Made by a program: the position numbers and the translations under genes. Under the pieces are notes generated by a model. It did no database searches, had not been told where the DNA came from, and worked only from the letters and a program-made list of their open reading frames with translations. From Polyangiaceae bacterium (GTDB lineage: Bacteria > Myxococcota_A > Polyangia > Polyangiales > Polyangiaceae), in assembly GCA_009780955.1 (NCBI GenBank), contig WQZB01000029.1, positions 1 through 52,117 on the forward strand: a DNA stretch of 52,117 nucleotides, in the 5' to 3' direction. Below, piece by piece: positions 16,168 through 24,477 of the stretch (position 1 is the stretch's first letter; each line of letters starts with the position of its first letter).

Positions 16168-17219
16168 TCATGCGCGCGTTGCGTGTGTGTGCTGTTGAAA
16201 TTGGGATTTTGGCTTTTGCGATTGGCATATCGGGTTGCAAACCCGATCTCGATGAGCGTGCTTCCGAGCTTGGTGCACCTGTACGGGTGCTTGCCGTACA
16301 AGCCGATCCCGCCGAGGGCGTGCCAGGAGACGCTGTGACGTTTCGCGCACTCGTCGTTGACGCTACAGGAACGGAAATCGAGGCGCCTGCTTCGTCGTGG
16401 GGCTTTTGCACGGCGCGAAAATCTCTCGCGGAGCTCGGGCCCGTGAGCCCTGCGTGTTACACGGCGGGCAGTGGTGCGCTTTCACCGCTTGGGTCGGGAA
16501 CGAGCGTGCAAGCAACGTTGTCGTCATCGGCTTGCCGCGATTTCGGACCCGAAGTCCCGCAGAGTAAACCTGGAGAATATGGGCGTCCGGTCGATCCGGA
16601 TCCCACTGGCGGCTACTACCAGCCGGTGACGTTCGTCGCGATGGCAGGGAGCGATTGGGTCACTGCAGTCGAGACGACGCGCATCGCGTGCGGTCTGTCC
16701 GGAGCTTCGTCCGATGACGTCATCACGTTCCGTCAGCGTTATCACCTGAACGAGAATCCTGGGGTGCTTCGCTTGCGCGCGACCGACGAAGACATCGAGG
16801 GCGAAAGCGCGCCGATCGCCGTTACTTCTGGGATGCGTGTAACGATGACGGTCGAGTGGCCAGCATGTCCGGATGTCGACGTGTGCGGAGACGGGATCTG
16901 CGGTCCAGACGAATCACAAGTCACGTGCACGGAGGACTGTGCAAAGCCAAATGGTTGCATGGGCGCCGAGCGTTATCTCGTCTACGACGCCGAGGCTCGA
17001 GGGCTCGTTGTCCATAGGGAGGCGATGAGCGTGTCGTGGTTCGCCTCGGCGGGCTCGTTCGATCAGGAGCGCACGGGTCGCGAGGCGGATGATCCAGCGA
17101 CGTCGAGCGACAACATTTGGCAGGCCCCAACGACACCAAGAATTGTCAAAGGTTGGGTGGTGCTGCGCGATGAGCGAGGCGGCACTGCATGGCAGCCTTT
17201 CGTTTTCGACGTGCGTTGA
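16155..17219 (+). CDS. Lipoprotein with Cys-rich CGDG motif
   Basis: 354 residues with the start overlapping the receptor gene by 13 bp. The signal ends AIGISGC|KPD, giving a lipoprotein. An Ig-like region (about 30-225) is followed by DVCGDGICGPDESQVTCTED, a Cys-rich motif common in myxobacterial exported proteins and probably disulphide-bonded, then a further beta-rich domain with VSWFASAGSFDQERTGR and WQAPTTPR. No catalytic site is recognised. As the last gene of the operon it may be a surface lipoprotein assisting ligand capture by the receptor, by analogy with SusD-type partners, although no SusD fold is apparent. Confidence 0.6.
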   Translation: MDILIMRALRVCAVEIGILAFAIGISGCKPDLDERASELGAPVRVLAVQADPAEGVPGDAVTFRALVVDATGTEIEAPASSWGFCTARKSLAELGPVSPACYTAGSGALSPLGSGTSVQATLSSSACRDFGPEVPQSKPGEYGRPVDPDPTGGYYQPVTFVAMAGSDWVTAVETTRIACGLSGASSDDVITFRQRYHLNENPGVLRLRATDEDIEGESAPIAVTSGMRVTMTVEWPACPDVDVCGDGICGPDESQVTCTEDCAKPNGCMGAERYLVYDAEARGLVVHREAMSVSWFASAGSFDQERTGREADDPATSSDNIWQAPTTPRIVKGWVVLRDERGGTAWQPFVFDVR

Positions 17220-17572
17220 GCGCGATTTCAGGCGAGCAGTCGGGGCCCAACTCATGAACGGCCTACACCTCCAAGCACCGCGCCGCCTCGATCTCGCGTC
17301 AACTTGAAAGCGGTCTGATCGTAGGATGGCGGTATGGGTGCTGCGCACAGCCCTTCGCTGCCCGGGCACGCAAGTCCAGGTGGCCCCATTGCCCCGCTGT
17401 GCCCACGAGGCTCACGAGCTTGTGCGGCTGCCGGCCTGTTTGCCGCGATCGATCTCCGTTGTCGATTTTTTTCGCAACCTTTCGTACACGTAGCGCATCC
17501 AGTTGTCGAATAATTGTAACGAAACCGACAGAGTCGACGTGCTGTTCGCGTCGATCGGCGAGAGGGTGACGC
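17220..17572. other. 353-bp intergenic region between the TonB operon and ino1
   Basis: No convincing gene. It contains a partial copy of the dispersed repeat (17281-17316). Around 17448-17475 a weak 5-bp stem (ATCGA/TCGAT) precedes a run of seven T, a poor terminator candidate for the preceding operon. The promoter of ino1 must lie in the right part; a good ribosome site (GAGAGGG) sits just before ATG 17573. Confidence 0.6.
17281..17316 (+). repeat. Fragment (one end) of the dispersed palindromic repeat
   Basis: 36 bp from CGCCGCCTCG to GAAAGCGGTCT match the right end of the full copy at 19797-19918 with two substitutions. The other half is absent; the sequence to the left shows no matching CCGCTTTC end. 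Same orientation as the 19797 copy on the plus strand. Confidence 0.75.
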
Positions 17573-18886
17573 ATGCAACGTCCTTCAAGCATCAAGCCTG
17601 CAAAAGGTAAGCTTGGTGTACTGCTTCCTGGCTTAGGTGCCGTCGCAACCACGACCATCGCGGGAGTTTTTCTTGCGCGGCGCGGCCTTGCAAAGCCTGT
17701 TGGTTCGCTTACTCAGCTCGGCACCATCCGGCTTGGAAGGCGAACTGAAAATCGTGTTCCCAAGATTGGCGAGCTCGTCCCGCTTGCCAAGTTGGACGAT
17801 CTCGAGTTCGGGGCATGGGACGTTTTTCCTGACGATGCGCTTTTGGCGGCTCGTCGTGCACGGGTTCTCGACGATCGCCATCTCGATGCGGTGGCGGGCG
17901 AGCTTTCAACGGTCGCGCCAATGCGCGCCGCGTTCTACCCCGAGTACGTTCGTCGCCTCGACGGCACCCACGTGAAAACGGCACCGAGCAAGGCCGACAT
18001 GGTCGAACAGATCCGCGCCGACATCCGCGGGTTCCGCGCCGAAAAAAAGGTCGATCGCCTTGTTGCTGTCTGGTGCGGGTCAACCGAAACGTTCCTCGAG
18101 AAAACCGCGGTGCATCAGTCGATAGCAAGCTTCGAGGAAGGCTTGAAGCGTAACGACCCAAGCATTTCCAATACGCTTTTGTACGCTTGGGCATGCGTCA
18201 AGGAAGGTGTCCCGTTCGCCAACGGTGCGCCGAACCTTGGCTGTGACATTCCGGCCGTTATCGAGCTCGCAAAAGAAATGTACGTGCCGATCGCGGGCCG
18301 CGACTTCAAAACCGGCCAAACGCTCATGAAAACGGTCATCGCGCCAGGCCTGAAGGCGCGTATGCTCGGCCTGAACGGCTGGTACTCGACGAACATTCTT
18401 GGCAATCGCGATGGCGAGGTGCTCGACGATCCGGGTTCGTTCAAAACCAAAGAATCGTCGAAGCTCGGCGTGCTCGATTCAATCCTCGAGCCTGCCGCAC
18501 ACGAAGATTTATACGGCAATTTTTTTCATAAGGTACGAATCGACTACTATCCGCCACGTGGCGATGCGAAAGAAGGTTGGGACAACGTCGATCTGTTTGG
18601 GTGGCTTGGTTATCCCATGCAGATAAAGCTTAATTTCCTCTGCCGCGATTCAATCCTTGCGGCTCCCGTCTTGCTCGACGTGGCTCTCTTTTTGGACCTC
18701 GCCCAAAGGTCGGGTTTTCGTGGCATCCAAGAATGGCTAGGCTTTTATTTTAAGTCACCGATGGCGGCCGAAGGTTTGCAGGTCGACCACGACTTGTTCG
18801 TCCAGCTACAAAAACTCAAGAACACACTGAGGTGGATGGCGGGCGAAGAACTCATCACCCACCTTGGCAACGAATACTACGATTGA
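17573..18886 (+). CDS. ino1: myo-Inositol-1-phosphate synthase
   Basis: 437 residues. Converts glucose-6-phosphate to 1L-myo-inositol-1-phosphate with NAD. The N-terminal Rossmann loop LPGLGAVATTTIAG (about 18-31), the central GRDFKTGQTLMKTVIAPGL, the NILGNRDGEVL block, and the C-terminal SKLGVLDSILEP and LNFLCRDSILAAPVLLDV blocks are all diagnostic of Ino1. Length fits the bacterial/archaeal class (360-440). A good Shine-Dalgarno GAGAGGG precedes the ATG. It lies 15 bp upstream of a CDP-alcohol phosphatidyltransferase, so the product is probably used for inositol lipids rather than a free osmolyte. Confidence 0.93.
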   Translation: MQRPSSIKPAKGKLGVLLPGLGAVATTTIAGVFLARRGLAKPVGSLTQLGTIRLGRRTENRVPKIGELVPLAKLDDLEFGAWDVFPDDALLAARRARVLDDRHLDAVAGELSTVAPMRAAFYPEYVRRLDGTHVKTAPSKADMVEQIRADIRGFRAEKKVDRLVAVWCGSTETFLEKTAVHQSIASFEEGLKRNDPSISNTLLYAWACVKEGVPFANGAPNLGCDIPAVIELAKEMYVPIAGRDFKTGQTLMKTVIAPGLKARMLGLNGWYSTNILGNRDGEVLDDPGSFKTKESSKLGVLDSILEPAAHEDLYGNFFHKVRIDYYPPRGDAKEGWDNVDLFGWLGYPMQIKLNFLCRDSILAAPVLLDVALFLDLAQRSGFRGIQEWLGFYFKSPMAAEGLQVDHDLFVQLQKLKNTLRWMAGEELITHLGNEYYD

Positions 18887-18901
18887 CGGAGTACGTGAGC
18901 C

Positions 18902-19798
18902 GTGGGCAGCGACATCGACACAGCAGCGTCCGTCGCGTTATGCGTCACACTTGCCGCCATATTGGCTGCATTTGCGGTTGTGTCTCTTGTTTCGGGGCCG
19001 CGGAGCTTCGAAAGAGTCGACCGTGAGGCGCCATTGCCGCTCGTTGGCAAAGCCCCAATGGAAGCTATGTATGCCGCCATCGGCCCCGTCGCACGCATAC
19101 TTGTCGCGCTCGGGGTGTCGGCCAACACCATCACGGTCGCGTCGCTCGTCTTTGCGGCCTGTGCAGCGGTATCGTTTGGCTTAGGGCACTTTGGTCTCGG
19201 AACCGCTTTTGGTGTCGTGGCCGCGATGGCCGACGCGCTCGACGGCCTCGTTGCACGCCAAAGTGGCACTGCAAGCCGTTTCGGCCAGGTGCTCGACACC
19301 ATGATCGACCGCTACGTCGAGGCCCTTTTCATCGGTGGCATCGCGGTCTTCGTGCGAAACGATTGGGTCCTTCTTTCGCTGGCGCTAGCTGCTCTCGTAG
19401 GCGGGTACATGGTGAGCTACGCTTCATCGGTTTTGCGCGAGTTGCAGGTTTCCGACGTGCGCGCACCCATGCGTCGTGTCGAGCGGCTCACGTGTTTGCT
19501 CGTTGCCACGCTGCTTGTACCGCTCATTGCCTCCGCGAAATTCGCCTTGTCTGTCCGCGTCGAGCTTGCCCCTGTCGTCGTGGCGCTTGCACTCATCGCC
19601 GTGGTCGGGAACGTAAGCGCGCTTCGGCGCCTCATGCGCGGCGCACGCATTGCCGCCAGAGCTGGCAAAACTGCCAACAGCGGCGGCAGCGCACCGATAA
19701 TCACTCCAGTTCCGTCATCATCGCAAGTGCAAGTGCCGGTGTGTCAGGCAATCGAAGCTTCTTCTCACTCTACCAGCAAACGTTTGCGCCACCCTTGA
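18902..19798 (+). CDS. CDP-alcohol phosphatidyltransferase, probable phosphatidylinositol(-phosphate) synthase
   Basis: 298 residues with a GTG start. The complete CDP-alcohol phosphotransferase signature is present with exact spacing: Asp111, Asp114-Gly115, Ala118-Arg119, Gly128, Asp132, Asp136. About six membrane helices surround it, with a C-terminal hydrophilic tail. The enzyme joins CDP-diacylglycerol (or another CDP-lipid) to an alcohol phosphate. Directly after ino1, the acceptor is most likely inositol-1-phosphate, giving phosphatidylinositol phosphate. The specificity is context inference. The stop codon overlaps the left end of a full repeat copy by 2 bp, so the repeat may have replaced the original 3' end; the tail from about 270 (SSSQVQVPVCQAIEASSHST) looks unstructured. 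Confidence 0.8.
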   Translation: MGSDIDTAASVALCVTLAAILAAFAVVSLVSGPRSFERVDREAPLPLVGKAPMEAMYAAIGPVARILVALGVSANTITVASLVFAACAAVSFGLGHFGLGTAFGVVAAMADALDGLVARQSGTASRFGQVLDTMIDRYVEALFIGGIAVFVRNDWVLLSLALAALVGGYMVSYASSVLRELQVSDVRAPMRRVERLTCLLVATLLVPLIASAKFALSVRVELAPVVVALALIAVVGNVSALRRLMRGARIAARAGKTANSGGSAPIITPVPSSSQVQVPVCQAIEASSHSTSKRLRHP

Positions 19799-19918
19799 CC
19801 GCTTTCGATTTGACGCGATCTCTTCGTTGGCGGCTGCGGTCCGGTCCTCAAAGCCAGGGAGGCTGTTCCGGTCCGGTCCTCGCCGCCGCCTCGACCTCGC
19901 GCCAACTTGAAAGCGGTC
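19797..19918 (-). repeat. Full copy of the dispersed palindromic repeat, intergenic
   Basis: 122 bp bounded by GACCGCTTTC and its exact complement GAAAGCGGTC, in the opposite orientation to the mtnA copy. Internal sequence (for example CGATCTCTTCGTTGGCGG) matches the mtnA copy. It begins inside the stop codon of the phosphatidyltransferase gene and ends 31 bp before the GtrA gene, so it sits within an apparent operon and its transcript would form a long hairpin. Confidence 0.85.
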
Positions 19919-19949
19919 TAACCCCAACTAGCCAAGAGGAATCATCCCA

Positions 19950-20426
19950 ATGGCGACTTCGCGCGCCCCTTTGCTCGACTTGCGATTATTGGGTCGCCAT
20001 CAGATTGCGGCGGGGCTTGCAACAGCCGTTGACTTCGGCACCATGGTGGCGCTGGTGGAGCTTTTACAATTGCCACCTGCGCTTGCCACGGTCCTCTCTG
20101 CAACGTGCGGCGGCATCGTGAACTTCACGGTGGAACGCCTCTGGGCATTTCGAAGGCGCCACGGCGGCTCAGCGCGATCGCAAGCCGGGCGCTATGCAGC
20201 GGTGTCTTTCGGCGGCGCCATGCTCAACGCAGTTCTTCTGCAAGGCATACTCTTTCTTTCGTCGGTACCGTACGTGCTCGCACGTGGCTTCGTTTCGATC
20301 GCTGTCAGTCTTGCGTATGCCTACCCCATGCACATGCGCGTCGTGTTCCGCGTTGCATCGGATCCGCGCCGCCGCGAGCGACCGATCGATCCAACGCCGC
20401 CAACGATGATCGAGGACAGCCCGTAA
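19950..20426 (+). CDS. GtrA-family membrane protein
   Basis: 158 residues with four predicted membrane helices: AAGLATAVDFGTMVALVELL, LATVLSATCGGIVNFTVERL, YAAVSFGGAMLNAVLLQGIL and ARGFVSIAVSLAYAYPMH. The NFTVERLWAFRR motif matches the GtrA signature (N-F-x-x-x-R-x-W-x-F). GtrA proteins are thought to flip lipid-linked sugars or assist glycosyl transfer to envelope lipids. GAGG lies 9 bp before the ATG. It overlaps the AUR1-like gene by one base (TAATG). In this cluster it may flip an inositol- or glycosyl-lipid intermediate. Confidence 0.85.
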   Translation: MATSRAPLLDLRLLGRHQIAAGLATAVDFGTMVALVELLQLPPALATVLSATCGGIVNFTVERLWAFRRRHGGSARSQAGRYAAVSFGGAMLNAVLLQGILFLSSVPYVLARGFVSIAVSLAYAYPMHMRVVFRVASDPRRRERPIDPTPPTMIEDSP

Positions 20427-21454
20427 TGCCGCTAGTGGGAGCGGAAGCGGGCTTGGGGCGCTGGCTAGCGCACGTGCGCTCGTTGTGGCCGAAGTTTTGG
20501 CTTGGGCCTCTGTCTCCGTTAGCGCCGTTGCTGCCGTTTTTGCTCTTTGCTCTTTACCAATTCGTGCGCGGCGAGTTTCGAGTCGACCATGTGCTGGTGA
20601 TTGTCATCGCTGGAGCGCTCGCGTACATCGGGCCACGGACCAAGGAGCTTTTGCTCGGGCTCTACCCATTTGCGCTCGTTTGGATCTTCTACGATGCGAT
20701 GCGCCCGCTGCAGAAGGTGGGTCTTTCCCCGGCTCGCGTGCATCTCTGCGATCTGCGAGATCTCGAACTCGCGCTCTTTGGCTTCGAGTGGAATGGTCAG
20801 CGAGCAACGCTCCACGATTGGTTTTACGTGGCGCACACGCCCACGCTCGATCTGCTGAGCGCCGTGCCGTACGCAACGTTCATCATCGCGTGCGTGGCTA
20901 CGACCATCTATCTTTCTTTCAAAGACAAAGCCGCCATGCGTACTTTTGCATGGAGCTTTCTCGTCCTCAATGTTCTCGGGTTTTTGACCTATCACATCAT
21001 ACCGGCAGCGCCGCCGTGGTACTTCCACGCGCACGGTTGTGAGGTCGATCTTGCGACGCGGGCAACCGAAGGTCCGGCGCTCGCTCGCGTCGATGCACGG
21101 CTAGGCATCGCGTTTTTTCACGGCATGTACGGTCGCGCGAGCAGCGTTTTCGGCGCGCTTCCATCGCTTCATTGTGGCTACCCGATGCTCATCGTGGTCG
21201 TCGGCTGGCGACATTTCGGCGTGCTGGCACGCGCGGCGTCGGTTGGTTTTGCTGTGTGGATGGTTTTTTCGGCCGTGTATCTCGACCACCACTGGCTTAT
21301 CGACGCCGCGCTCGGCATTTCTTACGCGATCGTGGTTGCAACCGGGCTTGGTGCGCTCGAGCGCTATCGCGCACGCAGGGCCGCCGCAGAGCCTGCGCCG
21401 CCTACCCTTGCCGTTGACCGCGGCTCATCGGTCGCTTCGGGGGGCGGCAGGTGA
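20426..21454 (+). CDS. PAP2-family AUR1-like inositolphosphotransferase
   Basis: 342 residues from ATG 20426. Multi-spanning membrane protein. PSLHCG (246-251) gives catalytic His249, and DHHWLIDAALG (287-297) gives the His289-x3-Asp293 pair. This HH-x3-D arrangement is the one seen in inositol phosphorylceramide synthases and sphingomyelin synthases rather than in simple PAP2 phosphatases (SRxxxxxHxxxD). The likely reaction is transfer of an inositol-phosphate head group from phosphatidylinositol to a ceramide-like or other lipid acceptor at the periplasmic face. Coupling to ino1 and the phosphatidyltransferase supports inositol lipids. A plain lipid phosphatase remains possible. Confidence 0.72.
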   Translation: MPLVGAEAGLGRWLAHVRSLWPKFWLGPLSPLAPLLPFLLFALYQFVRGEFRVDHVLVIVIAGALAYIGPRTKELLLGLYPFALVWIFYDAMRPLQKVGLSPARVHLCDLRDLELALFGFEWNGQRATLHDWFYVAHTPTLDLLSAVPYATFIIACVATTIYLSFKDKAAMRTFAWSFLVLNVLGFLTYHIIPAAPPWYFHAHGCEVDLATRATEGPALARVDARLGIAFFHGMYGRASSVFGALPSLHCGYPMLIVVVGWRHFGVLARAASVGFAVWMVFSAVYLDHHWLIDAALGISYAIVVATGLGALERYRARRAAAEPAPPTLAVDRGSSVASGGGR

Positions 21455-21933
21455 GGCGACACGTGGGCGGGGGGGTAAAAGCGCGCGTCGCGTACATTCT
21501 GGCGATCTGGTTTGGCTGCGGCTTATCTCCGATCGCACCAGGTACCGTTGGCTCACTTGGCGCTCTACCGCTCTATTATGCCGTGCGTAATTACGGCACC
21601 GTTGGCGTGCTCGGTGCGGCGCTCGTCACCGCCGTTATCGGAATATGGGCTGCTGGCATCGTGGCCGACAGGCTCAATGCAAAAGATCCGCAGATTGTCG
21701 TCATCGACGAGGTGAGTGGAGTTCTCATCACGCTTGCCGCGGCGCCGCCCAGTGCAATGGGCGTTGTCACGGCGTTTGTGCTGTTTCGATTGTTCGATAT
21801 GTCAAAGCCATTTCCTGCCCGTCAGGCCGAGCGCTTGCCGGGCGGCTTTGGCATTGTTGTTGATGATGTCGTTGCCGGCATTCAAGGCGCCGTCGTCATG
21901 CTGCTTCTACGCGAACTAGAGGTTCTGCGATGA
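21451..21933 (+). CDS. pgpA: PgpA-family lipid phosphatase
   Basis: 160 residues with a GTG start in a GTGA overlap. Contains the PgpA blocks GCGLSPIAPGTVGSLGALPL, QIVVIDEVSGVLI (acidic metal site) and FGIVVDDVVAGI (second acidic pair). Classic PgpA removes phosphate from phosphatidylglycerophosphate. Beside ino1 and a CDP-alcohol transferase it is better placed to dephosphorylate phosphatidylinositol phosphate, as proposed for the phosphatase of Bacteroides inositol-lipid clusters. Three to four membrane helices. The ordinary phosphatidylglycerol role cannot be excluded. Confidence 0.85.
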   Translation: MRRHVGGGVKARVAYILAIWFGCGLSPIAPGTVGSLGALPLYYAVRNYGTVGVLGAALVTAVIGIWAAGIVADRLNAKDPQIVVIDEVSGVLITLAAAPPSAMGVVTAFVLFRLFDMSKPFPARQAERLPGGFGIVVDDVVAGIQGAVVMLLLRELEVLR

Positions 21934-21951
21934 CGCGCAGGGAGTTTTTCG

Positions 21952-24477
21952 GTGGCGCGCAGCTTCGCACCAAAAGGCACGGGACCAACGCCACAGACTC
22001 GCCGGTATGTGGCGTTTGTTCTTCGCTACGGACGAATCATCTGGGCGGTTGCCGCGGTGCTCGGAGCGTTCGGCGTGTGGCGCACCGCCTACGTGTATTC
22101 GCGTTTGAGAAGTGAGCTCGAAGAGCTCTTGCCGCGCAGCGCGCCGAGCGTGCTAGCCATCGATGAACTGCGCGATCGCGTGTCGGGCTTGCAGTACCTC
22201 GGTGTCGTGGTCGACACCGGCTCCGCAGAGAACATCCCAGCCGCCGAGCGCATGCTGGAAGATCTCGCCGCGCGCGTTCAAAATTACCCTGCCGATCTGG
22301 TGCGCGCCGTTCGCACGGGCGATGCCGAGGAACGTCAATTCTTCGAGAAGCACGCGGCGCTTTATGTCGACGAGAGAGACTTGAGTCGGATCCTCGCGCG
22401 AGTCGAGGCGCGCCGCGATTGGGAGGTAAGCCGCCAAGAAGGCTCGAGCCTCGACGACAACGAGGCACCGCCGTCGCTCGACTTTTCGGACATCGAAAAA
22501 AAGTACGAAGACAAAATCAAGCGTCGCGGCAAGACTGAAAACGGGCGTTTCGCAAGCTCAGAGCTTCACACGGCCCTACTCTTGATCGAAGCTGCTTCGT
22601 TCTCGTCGGCGCAAGGCAAGGGCGCTGTGCTGCTTCATCGTGTAGAGAACGATCTCGCGGCGCTCGGCGCTCCCGATCGCTACGCCCCTGGCATGCGCAT
22701 TGGCTACGCGGGAGACATCGCGATCTCGGTCGAAGAAACTTCGGCGCTCGTTTCCGACTTGTCGTTCTCGTCGGCCCTGGTCGCCGTGCTCGTGCTGGGC
22801 TCCCTTTTCTATTACTTCCGCTGGTGGCCAAGCCTTGTCATCTTGCTTTTGCCGCTTTCGGTTGCCACCGTGCTCGCTTTCGGTATCGCGTCGCTGCCGC
22901 CATTTCGCGTGACCGAGCTCAACTCGAACACCGCGTTTCTCGGTGCCATCATCGTTGGCAACGGCATCAACGTCGGAATCATGCTCTTGTCTCGCTACGT
23001 CGAAGAGCGGCGGCGAGGCTTGCAGCTTCACGCCGCGCTCGAGCGTGCGGTGTGGGGTGTTCGCCCAGGAACGCTTTCGGCAGCCCTGGCAGCGAGCACC
23101 TCGTACGTGTCTCTGGTGCTTACGCAATTTCGTGGCTTTCGTCAGTTCGGCATCATCGGCGGACTTGGAATGGTGCTCGCGTGGATCTCGGCGTTTGTTC
23201 TCATTCCGCCGCTCGTGGCGTGGCTCGATCGAAGCGGGCACGAGCCGAAGCCCCTCACGCGCGCGGGGCTCACCTCGAGGGTTGCGCGCCTGGTGAATGC
23301 GCAGCCGGGCGTCATCGTGGGCGCCGCGGCGCTCTTGACTCTCACGGCGTCGCTGCTCATCGTGCGTATCGGTGACGGTCAGCTCGAACACGATTTCTCG
23401 AAGTTGCGTCGGCGAGACACCTGGACACAGGGCGAAGGCTACTGGGGCCGCAAGATGGACGCGCTGCTCGGCACCTACCTCACGCCCACCGCGATTCTCA
23501 CGGGCGACGCCCAGCACGCACAGCGAGTGGCAGCCGCCGTGCGAAAGGAGCGCGACTTAGGCACGTTTGGCGATCTCGTCACCACGGTTCGCACCATCGA
23601 CGATGTGCTTCCGCACGATCAAGAAAACAAGCTGTTACTTCTCGCGCGCATTCAGGAAGCCATGACCGCACGGATGCGCGCGTCGGTGCCCGACGACAAG
23701 CGCAAAGACGTTGAACGACTTCTCGATGAAGCTTCCGACAAGCCCGTGACGATCGACGATCTGCCGCGTACCTTCACAACAGGGCTGCGCGAGAAAGACG
23801 GACACACAGACCGCATCGTTCTCGTTTATCCAAAACCGTCGAAAGAGCTTTGGGAGGGAAGAGCGCTAGCCAGCTTTGTGACTCGCCTGCGCGACATCGC
23901 CGCTGACACGGCACCTGCCGGTGCACCTGCTGCGCGAGTCGCTGGGAGCCTTGCGCTTTCGAGCGACATCCTCGAGTCGATTCGTCACGATGGTCCGCGC
24001 GCAAGCCTTGCAGCGCTGCTCGGTGTCATCGCGATTGTGCTCCTTCTGTTTCGCTTGACGATCGCGACCGCGGAAGTCATCGGCTCGCTCCTCGTTGGTG
24101 TTGCCTGGCTGCTTGGCTTCTCGATCGCGTTCAACATCAAGATCAACTTCGCGAACTTCATCGCCTTCCCCATCACCTTCGGAATCGGCGTCGAGTACGC
24201 CGTCAACGTCATGACGCGCTACATGCAAGATGGCGCAAAAAACACCGGTGCGGCGGTGCGAGCAACGGGCGGTGCGGTGGCACTTTGTTCGGCCACGACG
24301 ATCATTGGTTACTCGTCGCTGCTCGTGGCGCAGAACCGCGCGCTTTTTCTCTTCGGATTGCTCGCCGTGCTTGGCGAGATTACGTGTTTGACGACAGCCA
24401 TAGTTGCGCTGCCGGGGTGGCTCGAGTGGCGCAACCGAAGGCGCGCGACCGGGGTTGTTCCGAAGCGGGCTGGCTAA
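21952..24477 (+). CDS. MMPL/RND-family lipid exporter, HpnN-like
   Basis: 841 residues with a GTG start. Two-fold RND layout: an N-terminal helix (YGRIIWAVAAVLGAFGVWRT), a periplasmic domain (about 50-250), five helices (about 255-430, with NSNTAFLGAIIVGNGINVGI), helix 7, a second periplasmic domain and a final helix bundle (about 675-830, including FANFIAFPITFGIGVEYAVN with the conserved Gly-Glu of the proton relay). MMPL/HpnN proteins move lipids such as hopanoids or glycolipids from the inner membrane. As last gene of the inositol-lipid cluster (18 bp after pgpA), export of the inositol lipid is the simplest role. Its stop overlaps the convergent lipoprotein gene by 4 bp. Confidence 0.82.
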   Translation: MARSFAPKGTGPTPQTRRYVAFVLRYGRIIWAVAAVLGAFGVWRTAYVYSRLRSELEELLPRSAPSVLAIDELRDRVSGLQYLGVVVDTGSAENIPAAERMLEDLAARVQNYPADLVRAVRTGDAEERQFFEKHAALYVDERDLSRILARVEARRDWEVSRQEGSSLDDNEAPPSLDFSDIEKKYEDKIKRRGKTENGRFASSELHTALLLIEAASFSSAQGKGAVLLHRVENDLAALGAPDRYAPGMRIGYAGDIAISVEETSALVSDLSFSSALVAVLVLGSLFYYFRWWPSLVILLLPLSVATVLAFGIASLPPFRVTELNSNTAFLGAIIVGNGINVGIMLLSRYVEERRRGLQLHAALERAVWGVRPGTLSAALAASTSYVSLVLTQFRGFRQFGIIGGLGMVLAWISAFVLIPPLVAWLDRSGHEPKPLTRAGLTSRVARLVNAQPGVIVGAAALLTLTASLLIVRIGDGQLEHDFSKLRRRDTWTQGEGYWGRKMDALLGTYLTPTAILTGDAQHAQRVAAAVRKERDLGTFGDLVTTVRTIDDVLPHDQENKLLLLARIQEAMTARMRASVPDDKRKDVERLLDEASDKPVTIDDLPRTFTTGLREKDGHTDRIVLVYPKPSKELWEGRALASFVTRLRDIAADTAPAGAPAARVAGSLALSSDILESIRHDGPRASLAALLGVIAIVLLLFRLTIATAEVIGSLLVGVAWLLGFSIAFNIKINFANFIAFPITFGIGVEYAVNVMTRYMQDGAKNTGAAVRATGGAVALCSATTIIGYSSLLVAQNRALFLFGLLAVLGEITCLTTAIVALPGWLEWRNRRRATGVVPKRAG

